Shown here piece after piece: positions 50,947-63,600 of a stretch of DNA of 64,000 bases (within the stretch, counting starts at the first letter, position 1; every line of letters begins with the position of its first letter). The DNA is taken from NCBI GenBank assembly GCA_033782935.1, contig JAWQEG010001314.1, positions 682,001 through 746,000 of the forward strand, in the 5' to 3' direction. Origin of the DNA: Petrolisthes cinctipes. Taxonomy: Eukaryota; Arthropoda; Malacostraca; Decapoda; Porcellanidae. The notes under the pieces are model-generated. The model saw nothing but the letters and a program-made list of their open reading frames with translations, was not told the DNA's origin and searched no databases. The position numbers and the translations under genes were made by a program.

Positions 50947-52354
50947 TCGATATTTTGGGTGACAAAGTCGATATGTGCATGCATCTTCGGTACCCGTTTA
51001 TATCTCAAATTCAGGCGTAAAACACCCAAAAAAATGGATATTTTTGTGTCCCAAAAGCGATCTGTACATGTCTACACCGTGTTAGAGTATTTTCAAAATA
51101 CAGGCCCAAAACATGCTCAAAATCGATATTTTGTGTGCCCAAAGTCGATATGTGCATGCATCTTCTGTACCTGTTTATATCTCAAATTCTGACTCAAATC
51201 ACCCGAAAATTCGATATTTTTGGGTCCCAAAAGCCATCTGTACATGCATACTCCGTGTTAGAGTATTTTCAAAATACAGGCCTAAAACATGCTGAAAATC
51301 GATATTTTAGCTGCCCAAAGTCAATATGTGAATGCATCTTCTGTACCCGTCTATATCCCAAATTCAGGTTCAAAACACTCGAAAATTCGATATTTTTGGG
51401 TCCCAGAAGCAATCTGTACATGCCTACTTCTTGCTAGAATGTTTTCAAGATACAGACCCAAAACATGCTCAAAATCGATATTTTAGGTGCAAAAAGTCGA
51501 TATGTGCATGCATCTTCTGTATCCGTTTATATCTCAAATTCAGGCTCAAAACACCCGAAAATTCAATGTTTTTGGGTCCCAGAAGCGATCTGTACGTGCA
51601 TACTCCGTGTTAGAGTGTTTTTAAAATACAGGCCCAAAACTTGCTCAAAATCGATATTTTAAGTGCAAAAAGTCGATATGTGCATGCATCTACTGTACCC
51701 GTTTATATCTCAAATTCACGCTCAAAACACCCGAAAATTCGATATTTTTGGGTCCCTGAAGCGATCTGTACATGCCTACTCCGTATTAGAGTATTTTCAA
51801 AATACAGGCCCAAAACATGCTCAAAATCGATATTTTAGGTGCCCAAAGTCGATATGTGCATGCATCTTCTGTAACCGTTTATATCTCAAATTCAGGCTCA
51901 AAACACCCGAAAATTCGATATTTATGGGTCCCAGAAGCGATCTGTAGATGCCTACTCCGTGTTAAAGTATTTTCAAAATACAGGCACAAAACATGCTGAA
52001 AATCTATATTTTCGGTGCCCAAAGTCAATATGTGTATGCATCTTCTGTACCCGTCTATATCCCAAATTCAGGATCAAAACACCAGAAAATTCGGTATTTT
52101 TGGGTCCCAGAAGTGATCTGTACATGCCTACTCCTTGCTAGAATTTTTTCAATATACAGACCCAAAACATGCTCAAAATCGATATTTTAGGTGAAAAAAG
52201 TCGATATGTGCATGCATCCTCTGTACCCGGTTATATCCCAAATTCTGGCTCAAAACCCCCGAAGACTCGATATTTTTGGGTCCCAGAAGCGATCTGTACA
52301 TGCCTACTCAGTGCTAGAATATTTTCAAATTATACGCCCAAAACATACTAAAAA
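50947..52354 (+). repeat. HOR-D unit 7 (8 monomers, 1408 bp, canonical m1-m8)
   Basis: Order m1 to m8, closest to unit 3 (shared CATCTACTGTACCC in m5 and CTGTAGATGCC in m6). The m4 monomer has TTTAGGTGCAAAAAG where units 2 and 3 have TTTATGTGC. Confidence 0.92.
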
Positions 52355-55170
52355 TCGATATTTTGGGTGACAAAGTCGATATGTGCATGCATCTTCGGTA
52401 CCCGTTTATATATCAAATTCAGGCGTAAAACACCCAAAAAAATGGATATTTTTGTGTCCCAGAAGCGATCTGTACATGTCTACACCGTGTTAGAGTATTT
52501 TCAAAATACAGGCCCAAAACATGCTCAAAATCGATATTTTGTGTGCCCAAAGTCGATATGTGCATGCATCTTCTGTACCTGTTTATATCTCAAATTCTGA
52601 CTCAAAACACCCGAAAATTCGATATTTTTGGGTCCCAAAAGCCATCTGTACATGCATACTCCGTGTTAGAGTATTTTCAAAATACAGGCCTAAAACATGC
52701 TGAAAATCGATATTTTAGCTGCCCAAAGTCAATATGTGTATGCATCTTCTGTACCAGTCTATATCCCAAATTCAGGTTCAAAACACTCGAAAATTCTATA
52801 TTTTTGGGTCCCAGAAGCAATCTGTACATGCCTACTTCTTGCTAGAATGTTTTCAAGATACAGACCCAAAACATGCTCAAAATCGATATTTTAGGTGCCC
52901 AAAGTCGATATGTGCATGCATCTTCTGTACCCGTTTATATCTCAAATTTACGCTCAAAACACCCGAAAATTCGATATTTTTGTGTCCCCGAAGCGATCTG
53001 TACATGCCTACTCCGTATTAGAGTATTTTCAAAATACAGGCCCAAAACATGCTCAAAATCAATATTTTAGGTGCCCAAAGTCGATATGTGCATGGATCTT
53101 CTGTATCAGTCTATATCCCAAATTCAGGTTCAAAACACCCGAAAATTCGATATTTTTGGGTCCCAGAAGCGATCTGTACATGCCTACTCCTTGCTAGAAT
53201 TTTTTCAAGATTCAGACAAAAAAACATGATCAAAATTGATATTTTAGGTGCAAAAAGTCAATATGTGCATGCATCTTCTGTACCCGTTTATATCTCAAAT
53301 TCAGGCTCAGAACACCCGAAAATTCAATATTTTTGGGTCCCAGAAGCGATCTGTACGTGCATACTCCTTGCTAGAATGTTTTCAAGATACAGACCCAAAA
53401 CATGCTCAAAATCGATATTTTAAATTCAAAAAGTCGATATGTGCATGCATCTTCTGTATCCGTTTATATCTCAAATTCAGGCTCAAAACACCGAAAATTC
53501 GATATTTTTTGGTCAATTAAGCAATCTGCACATGCCTACTCAGTGATAGAATATTTTTAAAATACAGGCTTAAAACATGCTATAAATCGATATTTTAGGT
53601 GCCCAAAGTCGATATGTGCATGCATCTTCTGTATCCGTTTATATCTCAAATTCAGGCTCAAAACACCCGAAAATTCGATATTGTTGGGTCCCAGAAGCGA
53701 TCTGTACATGCCTACTCCTTGCTAGAATGTTTTCAAGATACAGACCCAAAACATGCTCAAAATCGATATTTTAGGTGCAAAAAGTCGATATGTGCATGCA
53801 TCTTCTGTACCCGTTTATATCTCAAATTCACGCTCAAAACACCCGAAAATTCGATATTTTTGGGTCCCAGAAGCTATCTGTACATGCCTACTCCGTATTA
53901 GAGTATTTTCAAAATTCTGGCCCAAAACATGCTCAAAATCGATATTTTAGGTGCCCAAAGTCGATATGTGCATGCATCTTCTGTATCCGTTTATATCTCA
54001 AATTCAGGCTCAAAACACCCGAAAATTCGATATTTATGGGTCTCAGAAGCGATCTGTACATGCCTACTCCGTGTTAATGTATTTTCAAAATACAGGCACA
54101 AAACATGCTGAAAATCTATATTTTGGGTGCCCAAAGTCGATATGTGTATGCATCTTCTGTACCCGTCTATATCCCAAATTCAGGATCAAAACACCAGAAA
54201 ATTCGGTATTTTTGGGTCCCAGAAGCGATCTGTACATGCCTACTCCTTGCTAGAATTTTTTCAATATACAGACCCAAAACATGCTCAAAATCGATATTTT
54301 AGGTGCAAAAAGTCGATATGTGCATGCATCTTCTGTATCCGTTTATATCTCAAATTCAGGCTCGAAACACCCGAAAATTCAATGTTTTTGGGTCCCAGAA
54401 GCGATCTGTACGTGCATACTCCGTGTTAGAGTGTTTTTAAATTACAGGCCCAAAACATGCTCAAAATCGATATTTTAAGTGCAAAAAGTCGATATGTGCA
54501 TGCATCTTCTGTACCCGTTTATATCTCAAATTCACGCTCAAAACACCCGAAAATTCGATATTTTTGGGTCCCTGAAGCGATCTGTACATGCCTACTCCTT
54601 ATTAGAGTATTTTCAAAATACAGGCCCAAAACATGCTCAAAATCGACATTTTAGGTGCCCAAAGTCGATATGTGCATGCATCTTCTGTATCCGTTTATAT
54701 CTCAAATTCAGGCTCAAAACACCCGAAAATTCGATATTTATGGGTCCCAGAAGCGATCTGTACATGCCTACTCCGTGTTAAAGTATTTTCAAAATACAGG
54801 CTCAAAACATGCTGAAAATCTATATTTTCGGTGCCCAAAGTCAATATGTGTATGCATCTTCTGTACCCGTCTATATCCCAAATTCAGGATCAAAACACCA
54901 GAAAATTCGGTATTTTTGGGTCCCAGAAGCGATCTGTACATGCCTACTCCTTGCTAGAATTTTTTCAATATACAGACCCAAAACATGCTCAAAATCGATA
55001 TTTTAGGTGAAAAAAGTCGATATGTGCATGCATCCTCTGTACCCGGTTATATCCCAAATTCTGGCTCAAAATCCCCGAAGATTCGATATTTTTGGGTCCC
55101 AGAAGCGATCTGTACATGCCTACTCAGTGCTAGAATATTTTCAAATTATACGCCCAAAACATACTAAAAA
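52355..55170 (+). repeat. HOR-D unit 8 (16 monomers, 2816 bp)
   Basis: Exactly 16 x 176. It starts m1, m2, m3, x1, x2, x3 and then carries the TTTAAATTC monomer. Monomers of m4, m5, m6 and m7 type follow, with the m5-m6-m7 sequence appearing twice (about 53765-54290 and 54467-54995), before m8. It reads as two unit types joined. Confidence 0.87.
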
Positions 55171-57458
55171 TCGATATTTTGGGTGACAAAGTCGATATGT
55201 GCATGCATCTTCGGTACCCGTTTATATCGCAAATTCAGGCGTAAAACACCCAAAAAAATGGATATTTTTGTGTCCCAGAAGCGATCTGTACATGTCTACA
55301 CCGTGTTAGAGTATTTTCAAAATACAGGCCCAAAACATGCTCAAAATCGATATTTTGTGTGCCCAAAGTCGATATGTGCATGCATCTTCTGTACCTGTTT
55401 ATATCTCAAATTCTGACTCAAAACACCCGAAAATTCGATATTTTTGGGTCCCAAAAGCCATCTGTACATGCACACTCCGTGTTAGAGTATTTTCAAAATA
55501 CAGGCCTAAAACATGCTGAAAATCGATATTTTAGCTGCCCAAAGTCAATATGTGTATGCATCTTCTGTACCCGTCTATATCCCAAATTCAGGTTCAAAAC
55601 ACTCAAAAAATTCGATATTTTTGGGCCCCAGAAGCAATCTGTACATGCCTACTTCTTGCTAGAATGTTTTCAAGATACAGACCCAAAACATGCTCAAAAT
55701 CGATATTTTAGGTGCAAAAAGTCGATATGTGCATGCATCTTCTGTACCCGTTTATATCTCAAATTCACGCTCAAAACACCCGAAAATTCGATATTTTTGG
55801 GTCCCTGAAGCGATCTGTACATGCCTACTCCGTATTAGAGTATTTTCAAAATACAGGCCCAAAACATGCTCAAAATCAATATTTTAGGTGCCCAAAGTCG
55901 ATATGTGCATGCATCTTCTGTATCCGTCTATATCCCAAATTCAGGTTCAAAACACCCGAAAATTCGATATTTTTGGGTCCCAGAAGCGATCTGTACATGC
56001 CTACGCCTTGCTAGAATTTTTTCAAGATTCAGACCCAAAACATGATCAAAATTGATATTTTAGGTGCAAAAAGACGATATGTGCATGCATCTTCTGTACC
56101 CGTTTATATCTCAAATTCAGGCTCAGAACACCCGAAAATTCAATATTTTTGGGTCCCAGAAGCGATCTGTACGTGCATACTCCGTGTTAGAGTGTTTTTA
56201 AAATACAGGCCCAAAACATGCTGAAAATCGAAATTTTATGTGCCCAAACTCAATATGTGTATGCATCTTCTGTACCCGTGTATATCCCTTATTCAGGTTC
56301 AAAACACCAGAAAATTCGATATTTTTGGGTCCCAGAAGCGATCTGTACATGCCTACTCCTTGCTAGAATGTTTTCAAGATACAGACCCAAAACATGCTCA
56401 AAATCGATATTTTAAATTCAAAAAGTCGATATGTGCATGCATCTTCTGTATCCGTCTATATCTCAAATTCAGGCTCAAAACACCGAAAATTCGATATTTT
56501 TGGGTCCCTTAAGCAATCTGCACATGCCTACTCAGTGATAGAATGTTTTTAAAATACAGGCTTAAAACATGCTATAAATCGATATTTTAGGTGTCCAAAG
56601 TCGATATGTGCATGCATCTTCTGTACCCGTTTATATCTCAAATTCAGGCTCAAAACACTCAAAAAATCGATATTTTTGTGTCCCAGAAGCGATCTGTACA
56701 TGCCTACTCCGTGTTAGAGTATTTTCAAAATACAGGCCCAAAACATGCTCAAAATCGATATTTTAGGTGCCCAAAGTCGATATGTGCATGCATCTTCTGT
56801 ATCCGTTTATATCTCAAATTCAGGCTCAAAACACCCGAAAATTCGATATTTTTGGGTCCCAGAAGCGATCTGTACATGTCGACACCGTGTTTGAGTATTT
56901 TCAAATTACAGGCCCAAAAGATGCTCAAAATCGATATTTTAGGTGCCCAAAGTCGATATGTGCAAGCATCTTCTGTTTCCGTTTATATCTCAAATTCAGG
57001 CTCAAAACACCCAAAAATTCGATATTTTTGGGTCCCAGAAGCGATCTGTACATGCCTACTCCGTGTTAAAGTATTTTCAAAATACAGGCACAAAACATGC
57101 TGAAAATCTATATTTTAGGTGCCCAAAGTCAATATGTGTAAGCATCTTCTGTACCCGTCTATATCCCAAATTCTGGTTCAAAACACCATAAAATTCGGTA
57201 TTTTTGGGTCCCAGAAGCGATCTGTACATGCCTACTCCTTGCTAGAATGTTTTCAATATACAGACCCAAAACATGCTCAAAATCGATTTTTTATGTGAAA
57301 AAAGTCGATATGTGCATGCATCCTCTGTACCCGGTTATATCCCAAATTCTGGCTCAAAACCCCCGAAGATTCGATATTTTTGGGTCCCAGAAGCGATCTG
57401 TACATGCCTACTCAGTGCTAGAATATTTTCAAATTATACGCCCAAAACATACTAAAAA
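55171..57458 (+). repeat. HOR-D unit 9 (13 monomers, 2288 bp)
   Basis: This starts with the last good m1 (GGGTGACAAAG at 55183), then m2 and an m3 variant with AACACTCAAAAAATTCG. An m5-like monomer follows, then x2-, x3- and x4-like monomers, the TTTAAATTC deletion monomer, three further monomers, m7 and m8. The next unit opens with a changed marker, GGGTGTTAAAG. Confidence 0.86.
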
Positions 57459-59216
57459 TCGATATTTTGGGTGTTAAAGTCGATAAGTGCATGCATCTTC
57501 GGTACCCGTTTATATCTCAAATTCAGGCTCAAAACACCCAAAAAATCGATATTTTTGTGTCCCAGAAGCAATCTGTACATGTCTACACCGTGTTAGAGTA
57601 TTTTCAAAATACAGGCCCAAAACATGCTCAAAATCGATATTTTAGGTGCCCAAAGTCCATATGTGCATGCATCTTCTGTACCCGTTCATATCTCAAATTC
57701 AGTCTCAGAACACCCGAAAATTCGATTTATTTGGGTCCCAGAAGCGATCTGTACATGCCTACTCAGTGCTAGAATATTTTCAAATTATACGCCCAAAACA
57801 TACTAAAAATCGATATTTTGGGTGCCAAAGTCGATATGTGCATGCATCTTCTGTACCCGTTTAAATCTCAAATTCAGGCTCAAAACTCCCAAAAAATCGA
57901 TATTTTTGTGTCCCAGAAGCGATCTGTACATGTCTACACCGTGTTTGAGTATTTTCAAGATACAAAACCCAAAACATGCTCAAAATCGATATTTTAAGTG
58001 CAAAAAGTCGATATGTGCATACATCATCTGTACCCTTTTATATCTCAAATTCAGGCTCAAAACACCCGAAAATTCAATATTTTTGGGTCCCAGAAGCGAT
58101 CTGTACGTGCATACTCCGTGTTAGAGTGTTTTTAAAATACAGGCCCATATCTTGATAAAAATCGATATTTTAAGTGCAAAAAGTCGATATGTGTATGCAT
58201 CTTCTGTACCCGGTTATATCCCAAATTCTGGCTCAACACACCAGAAAATTCGATATTTTTGGTTCCCAGAAGCGATCTGTACATGCCTACTCCTTGCTAG
58301 AATGTTTTCAAGATACAGACCCAAAACATGCTCAAAATCGATATTTTAAATTAAAAAAGTCGATATGTGCATGCATCTTCTGTATCCGTCTATATCTCAA
58401 ATTCAGGCTCAAAACACCGAAAATTCGATATTTTTGGGTCCCTTAAGCAATCTGCACATGCCTACTCAGTTGTAGAATTTTTTTAAAATACAGGCTTAAA
58501 ACATGCTATAAATCGATATTTTAGGTGTCCAAAGTCGATATGTGCATGCATCATCTGTACCCGTTTATATCTCAAATTCAGGCTCAAAACACTCAAAAAA
58601 TCGATATTTTTGTGTCCCAGAAGCGATCTGTACATGCCTACTCCGTGTTAGAGTATTTTCAAAAAAAAGGCCCAAAACATGCTCAAAATCGATATTTTAG
58701 GTGCCCAAAGTCGATATGTGCATGCATCTTCTGTATCCGTTTATATCTCAAATTCAGTCTCAAAACACCCGAAAATTCGATATGTTTGGGTCCCAGAAGC
58801 GATCTGTACATGTCTACACCGTGCTTGAGTATTTTCAAATTACAGGCCCAAAAGATGCTGAAAATCGATATTTTAGGTGCCCAAATTCAATATGTGTAAG
58901 CATCTTCTGTACCCGTCTATATCCCAAATTCTGGTTCAAAACACCAGAAAATTCGGTATTTTTGGGTCCCAGAAGCGATCTGTACATGCCTACTCCTTGC
59001 TAGAATGTTTTCAATATACAGACCCAAAACATGCTCAAAATCGATTTTTTATGTGAAAAAAGTCGATATGTGCATGCATCCTCTGTACCCGGTTATATCC
59101 CAAATTCTGGCTCAAAACCCCCGAAGATTCGATATTTTTGGGTCCCAGAAGCGATCTGTACATGCCTACTCAGTGCTAGAATATTTTCAAATTATACGCC
59201 CAAAACATACTAAAAA
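57459..59216 (+). repeat. HOR-E unit 1 (10 monomers, 1758 bp)
   Basis: This opens with the altered marker GGGTGTTAAAG and is followed by a second copy at an offset of 1757-1758 bp: 57247-58035 matches 59005-59792. Within it, 58174-58800 also matches 56240-56870 at an offset of 1934 bp, so the unit is stitched from HOR-D unit 9 material. Confidence 0.85.
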
Positions 59217-60620
59217 TCGATATTTTGGGTGTTAAAGTCGATATGTGCATGCATCTTCGGTACCCGTTTATATCTCAAATTCAGGCTCAAAACACCCAAA
59301 AAATCGATATTTTGTGTCCCAGAAGCAATCTGTACATGTCTACACCGTGTTAGAGTATTTTCAAAATACAGGCCCAAAACATGCTCAAATTCGATATTTT
59401 AGGTGCCCAAAGTCCATATGTGCATGCATCTTCTGTACCCGTTCATATCTCAAATTCAGTCTCAGAACACCCGAAAATTCGATTTATTTTGGTCCCAGAA
59501 GCGATCTGTACATGCCTACTCAGTGCTAGAATATTTTCAAATTATACGCCCAAAACATACTAAAAATCGATATTTTGGGTGCCAAAGTCGATATGTGCAT
59601 GCATCTTCTGTACCCGTTTATATCTCAAATTCAGGCTCAAAACTCCCAAAAAATCGATATTTTTGTGTCCCAGAAGCGATCTGTACATGTCTACACCGTG
59701 TTTGAGTATTTTCAAGATACAAAACCAAAAACATGCTCAAAATCGATATTTTAAGTGCAAAAAGTCGATATGTGCATACATCATCTGTACCCGTGTATAT
59801 CTCTAATTCAGGTTCAAAACACCAGAAAATTCGATATTTTTGGTTCCCAGAAGCGATCTGTACATGCCTACTCCTTGCTAGAATGTTTTCAAGAAACAGA
59901 CCCAAAACATGCTCAAAATCGATATTTTAAGTGCAAAAAGTTGATATGTGCATGCATCTTCTGTACCCGTTTATATCTCAGATTCAGGCTCAAAACTCCG
60001 AAAATTCGATATTTTTGGGTCCCTTAAGCAATCTGCACATGCCTACTCAGTGCTAGAATGTTTTTAAAATACAGGCTTAAAACATGCTATAAATCGATAT
60101 TTTAGGTGTCCAAAGTCGATATGTGCATGCATCTTCTGTACCCGTTGATATCTCAAATTTAGGCTCAAAACAACCGAAAATTCGATATTTTTGGGTCCCA
60201 GAAGCGATCTGTACATGCCTACTCCGTGTTAAAGTATTTTCAACATACAGGCACAAAACATGGTGAAAATCTATATTTTAGGTGCCCAAAGTCAATTGTG
60301 TATGCATCTTCTGTACCCGTCTATATCCCAAATTCAGTTTCAAAACACCAGAAAATTCGATATTTTTGAGTCCCAGAAGCGATCTGTACATGCCTACTTC
60401 TTGCTAGAATGTTTTCAAGATACAGACCCAAAACATGCTCAAAATCGATATTTTAGGTGCAAAAAGTCGATATGTGCATGCATCCTCTGTACACGGTTAT
60501 ATCCCAAATTCTGGCTCAAAACCCCCGAAAATTCGATATTTTTGGGTCCCAGAAGCGATCTGTACATGCCTACTCAGTGCTATAATATTTTCAAATTATA
60601 CGCCCAAAAGATACTAAAAA
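59217..60620 (+). repeat. HOR-E unit 2 (8 monomers, 1404 bp)
   Basis: It starts GGGTGTTAAAG and follows unit 1 until about 59790, then moves to monomers with GTGTATATCTC, CAAAACTCCGAAAATTC and m7/m8-like members. The length is 8 x 176 minus 4, so small deletions reappear here after the indel-poor HOR-D block. Confidence 0.83.
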
Positions 60621-63600
60621 TCGATATTTTGGGAGCCAAAGTCGATATGTGCATGCATTTTCTGTACCCGGTTATATCCCAAATTCTGGCTCAAAAACCC
60701 CAAAAATTCGATATTTTTGGGTCCCAGAAGCGATCTGTACATGCCTACTCAGTGCTAGAATATTTTCAAATTATAGGCCCAAAACATACTAAAAATCGAT
60801 ATTTTGGATGCCAAAGTCGATATGTGCATGCATCTTCTGTGCACGTTTATATCTCAAATTCAGGCTCAAAACACCCAAAAAATCGATATTTTTGTGTCCC
60901 CGAAGCGATATGTACATGTCTACACCGTGTTAGAGTATTTTCAAAATACAGGCCCAAAACAAGCTCAAAATCGATATTTTAGGTGCACAAAGTCGATATG
61001 TGCATGCATCTTCTGTACCCGTTCATATCTCAAATTCAGGCTCAGAACACCCGAAAATTCGATTTATTTGGGTCCCAGAAACGATCTGTACGTGTCTACT
61101 CAGTGTTAGAGTATTTTAAAGATACAGGCCCAAAACATGCTCAAAATCGATATTTTGGGTGCCCAAAGTCGATATGTGCATGCATCTTCTGTACCCGTTT
61201 ATATCTCAAATTCAAACTCAAAACACCCGAATATTCTATATTTTTGGGTCCCAAAAGCAATGTGTACATGCATACTCCGTGTTAGAGTAGTCTATAAATA
61301 CAGGCCCAAAACATGCTCAAAATCGATATTTTAGGTGCCCAAAGTCGATATGTGCATGCATCTTCTGTACCCGTTCATATCTCAAATTCAGGCTCAAAAC
61401 ACTCGAAAATTCCATATTTTTGGGTCCCTTAAGCGATCTGTACATGCATACTCAGTGTTAAAGTATTTTCAAAATACAGGCACAAAAAATGTTCAAAATC
61501 TATATTTTAGGTGCCCAAAGTCAATATGTGTATGCATCTTCTGTACCCGTCTATATCCCAAATTCAGGTTCAAAACACCCGAAAATTCGGTATTTTTTGG
61601 TCCCAGAAGCAATCTGTACATGCCTACTTCTTGCTAGAATGTTTTCAAGATACAGACCCAAAACATGCTCAAAATCGATATTTTAGGTGCAAAAAGTCGA
61701 TATGTGCATGCATCCTCTGTACCCGTGTATATCCCTAATTCAGGTTCAAAACACCAGAAAATTCGATAATTTTGGGTCCCAGAAGCGATCTGTACATGCA
61801 TACTCCTTGCTAGAATGTTTTCAAGATACAGACCCAAAACATGCTCAAAATCGATATTTTAAATTCAAAAAGTCGATATGTGCATGCATCTTCTGTATCC
61901 GTCTATATCTCAAATTCAGGCTCAAAACACCGAAAATTCGATATTTTTGGGTCCCTTAAGCAATCTGCACATGCCTACTCAGTGATAGAATGTTTTTAAA
62001 ATACAGGCTTAAAACATGCTATAAATCGATATTTTAGGTGTCCAAAGTCGATATGTGCATGCATCTTCTGTACCCGTTTATATCTCAAATTCAGGCTCAA
62101 AACACTCAAAAAATCGATATTTTTGTGACCCAGAAGCGATCTGTACATGCCTACTCCGTGTTAGAGTATTTTCAAAATACAGGCCCAAAACATGCTCAAA
62201 ATCGATATTTTAGGTGCCCAAAGTCGATATGTGCATGCATCTTCTGTATCCGTTTATATCTCAAATTCAAACTCAAAACACCCGAATATTCGATATTTTT
62301 GGGTCCCAAAAGCAATGTGTACATGCATACTCCGTGTTAGAGTATTCTATAAATACAGGCCCAAAACATTCTCAAAATCGATATTTTAGGTGCCCAAAGT
62401 CGATATGTGCATGCATCTTCTGTACCCGTTCATATCTCAAATTCAGGCTCAAAACACTCGAAAATTCCATATTTTTGGGTCCCTTAAGCGATCTGTAAAT
62501 GCATACTCAGTGTTAAAGTATTTTCAAAATACAGGCACAAAAAATGTTCAAAATCTATATTTTATGTGCCCAAAGTCAATATGTGTATGCATCTTCTGTA
62601 CCCGTCTATATCCCAAATTCTGGCTCAAAACACCGAAAAATCGATATTTTTGGGTCCCAGAAGCGATCTGTACATGCCTACTCAGTGCTAGAATATTTTC
62701 AAATTATACGCCCAAAACATACTAAAAATCTATATTTTGGGTGCCAAAGTCGATATGTGCATGCATTTTCTGTACCCGGTTATATCCCAAATTCTGGCTC
62801 AAAACCCCCGAAAATTCGATATTTTTGGGTCCCAGAAGCGATCTGTACATGCCTACTCAGTGCTTGAATATTTTCAAATTATAGGCCCAAAACATACAAA
62901 AAATCGATATTTTAGGTGTCCAAAGTCGATATGTGCATGCATCTTCTGTACCCGTTTATATCTCAAATTCAGGCTCAAAACAACCGAAAATTCGATATTT
63001 TTGGGTCCCTGAAGCGATCTGTACATGCCTACTCCGTGTTAAAGTATTTTCAAAATACAGGCCCAAAACATGCTCAAAATCTATATTTTAGGTGCCCAAA
63101 GTCAATATGTGTATGCATCTTCTGTACCCGTCTATATCCCAAATTCAGGTTCAAAACACCAGAAAATTCGGTATTTTTGGGTCCCAGAAGCGATCTGTAC
63201 ATGCCTACTCCTTGCTAGAATGTTTTCAATATACAGACCCAAAACATGCTCAAAATCGATATTTAAGGTGCAAAAAGTCGATATGTGCATGCATCCTCTG
63301 TACCCGGTTATATCCCAAATTCTGGCTCAAAACCCCCGAAAATTCGATATTTTTGGGTCCCAAAAGCGATCTGTACATGCCTACTCAGTGCTAGAATATT
63401 TTCAAATTATACGCCAAAAACATACTAAAAATCGATATTTTGGGTGCCAAAGTCGTTATGTGCATGAATCTTCTGTACCCGTTTATATCTCAAATTCAGG
63501 CTCAAAACACCCAAAAAACCGATATTTTTGTGTCCCAGAAGCGACTTGTACATGTCTACACCTTGTTAGAGTATCTTCAAAATATAGGCCCAAAACATGC

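Noticed and set aside
60260..60982. Longest open frame, about 240 codons, and dozens of 60-180 codon frames with a recurring peptide pattern
   Set aside because: All lie wholly inside the satellite. Because 176 is not a multiple of three, each monomer is read in a different frame from the next, and related peptides appear in several frames. Many frames can only be opened at GTG or TTG. Length varies with one-base indels, and there is no conserved start, domain or flanking signal. They are by-products of a repeat with few stop codons.
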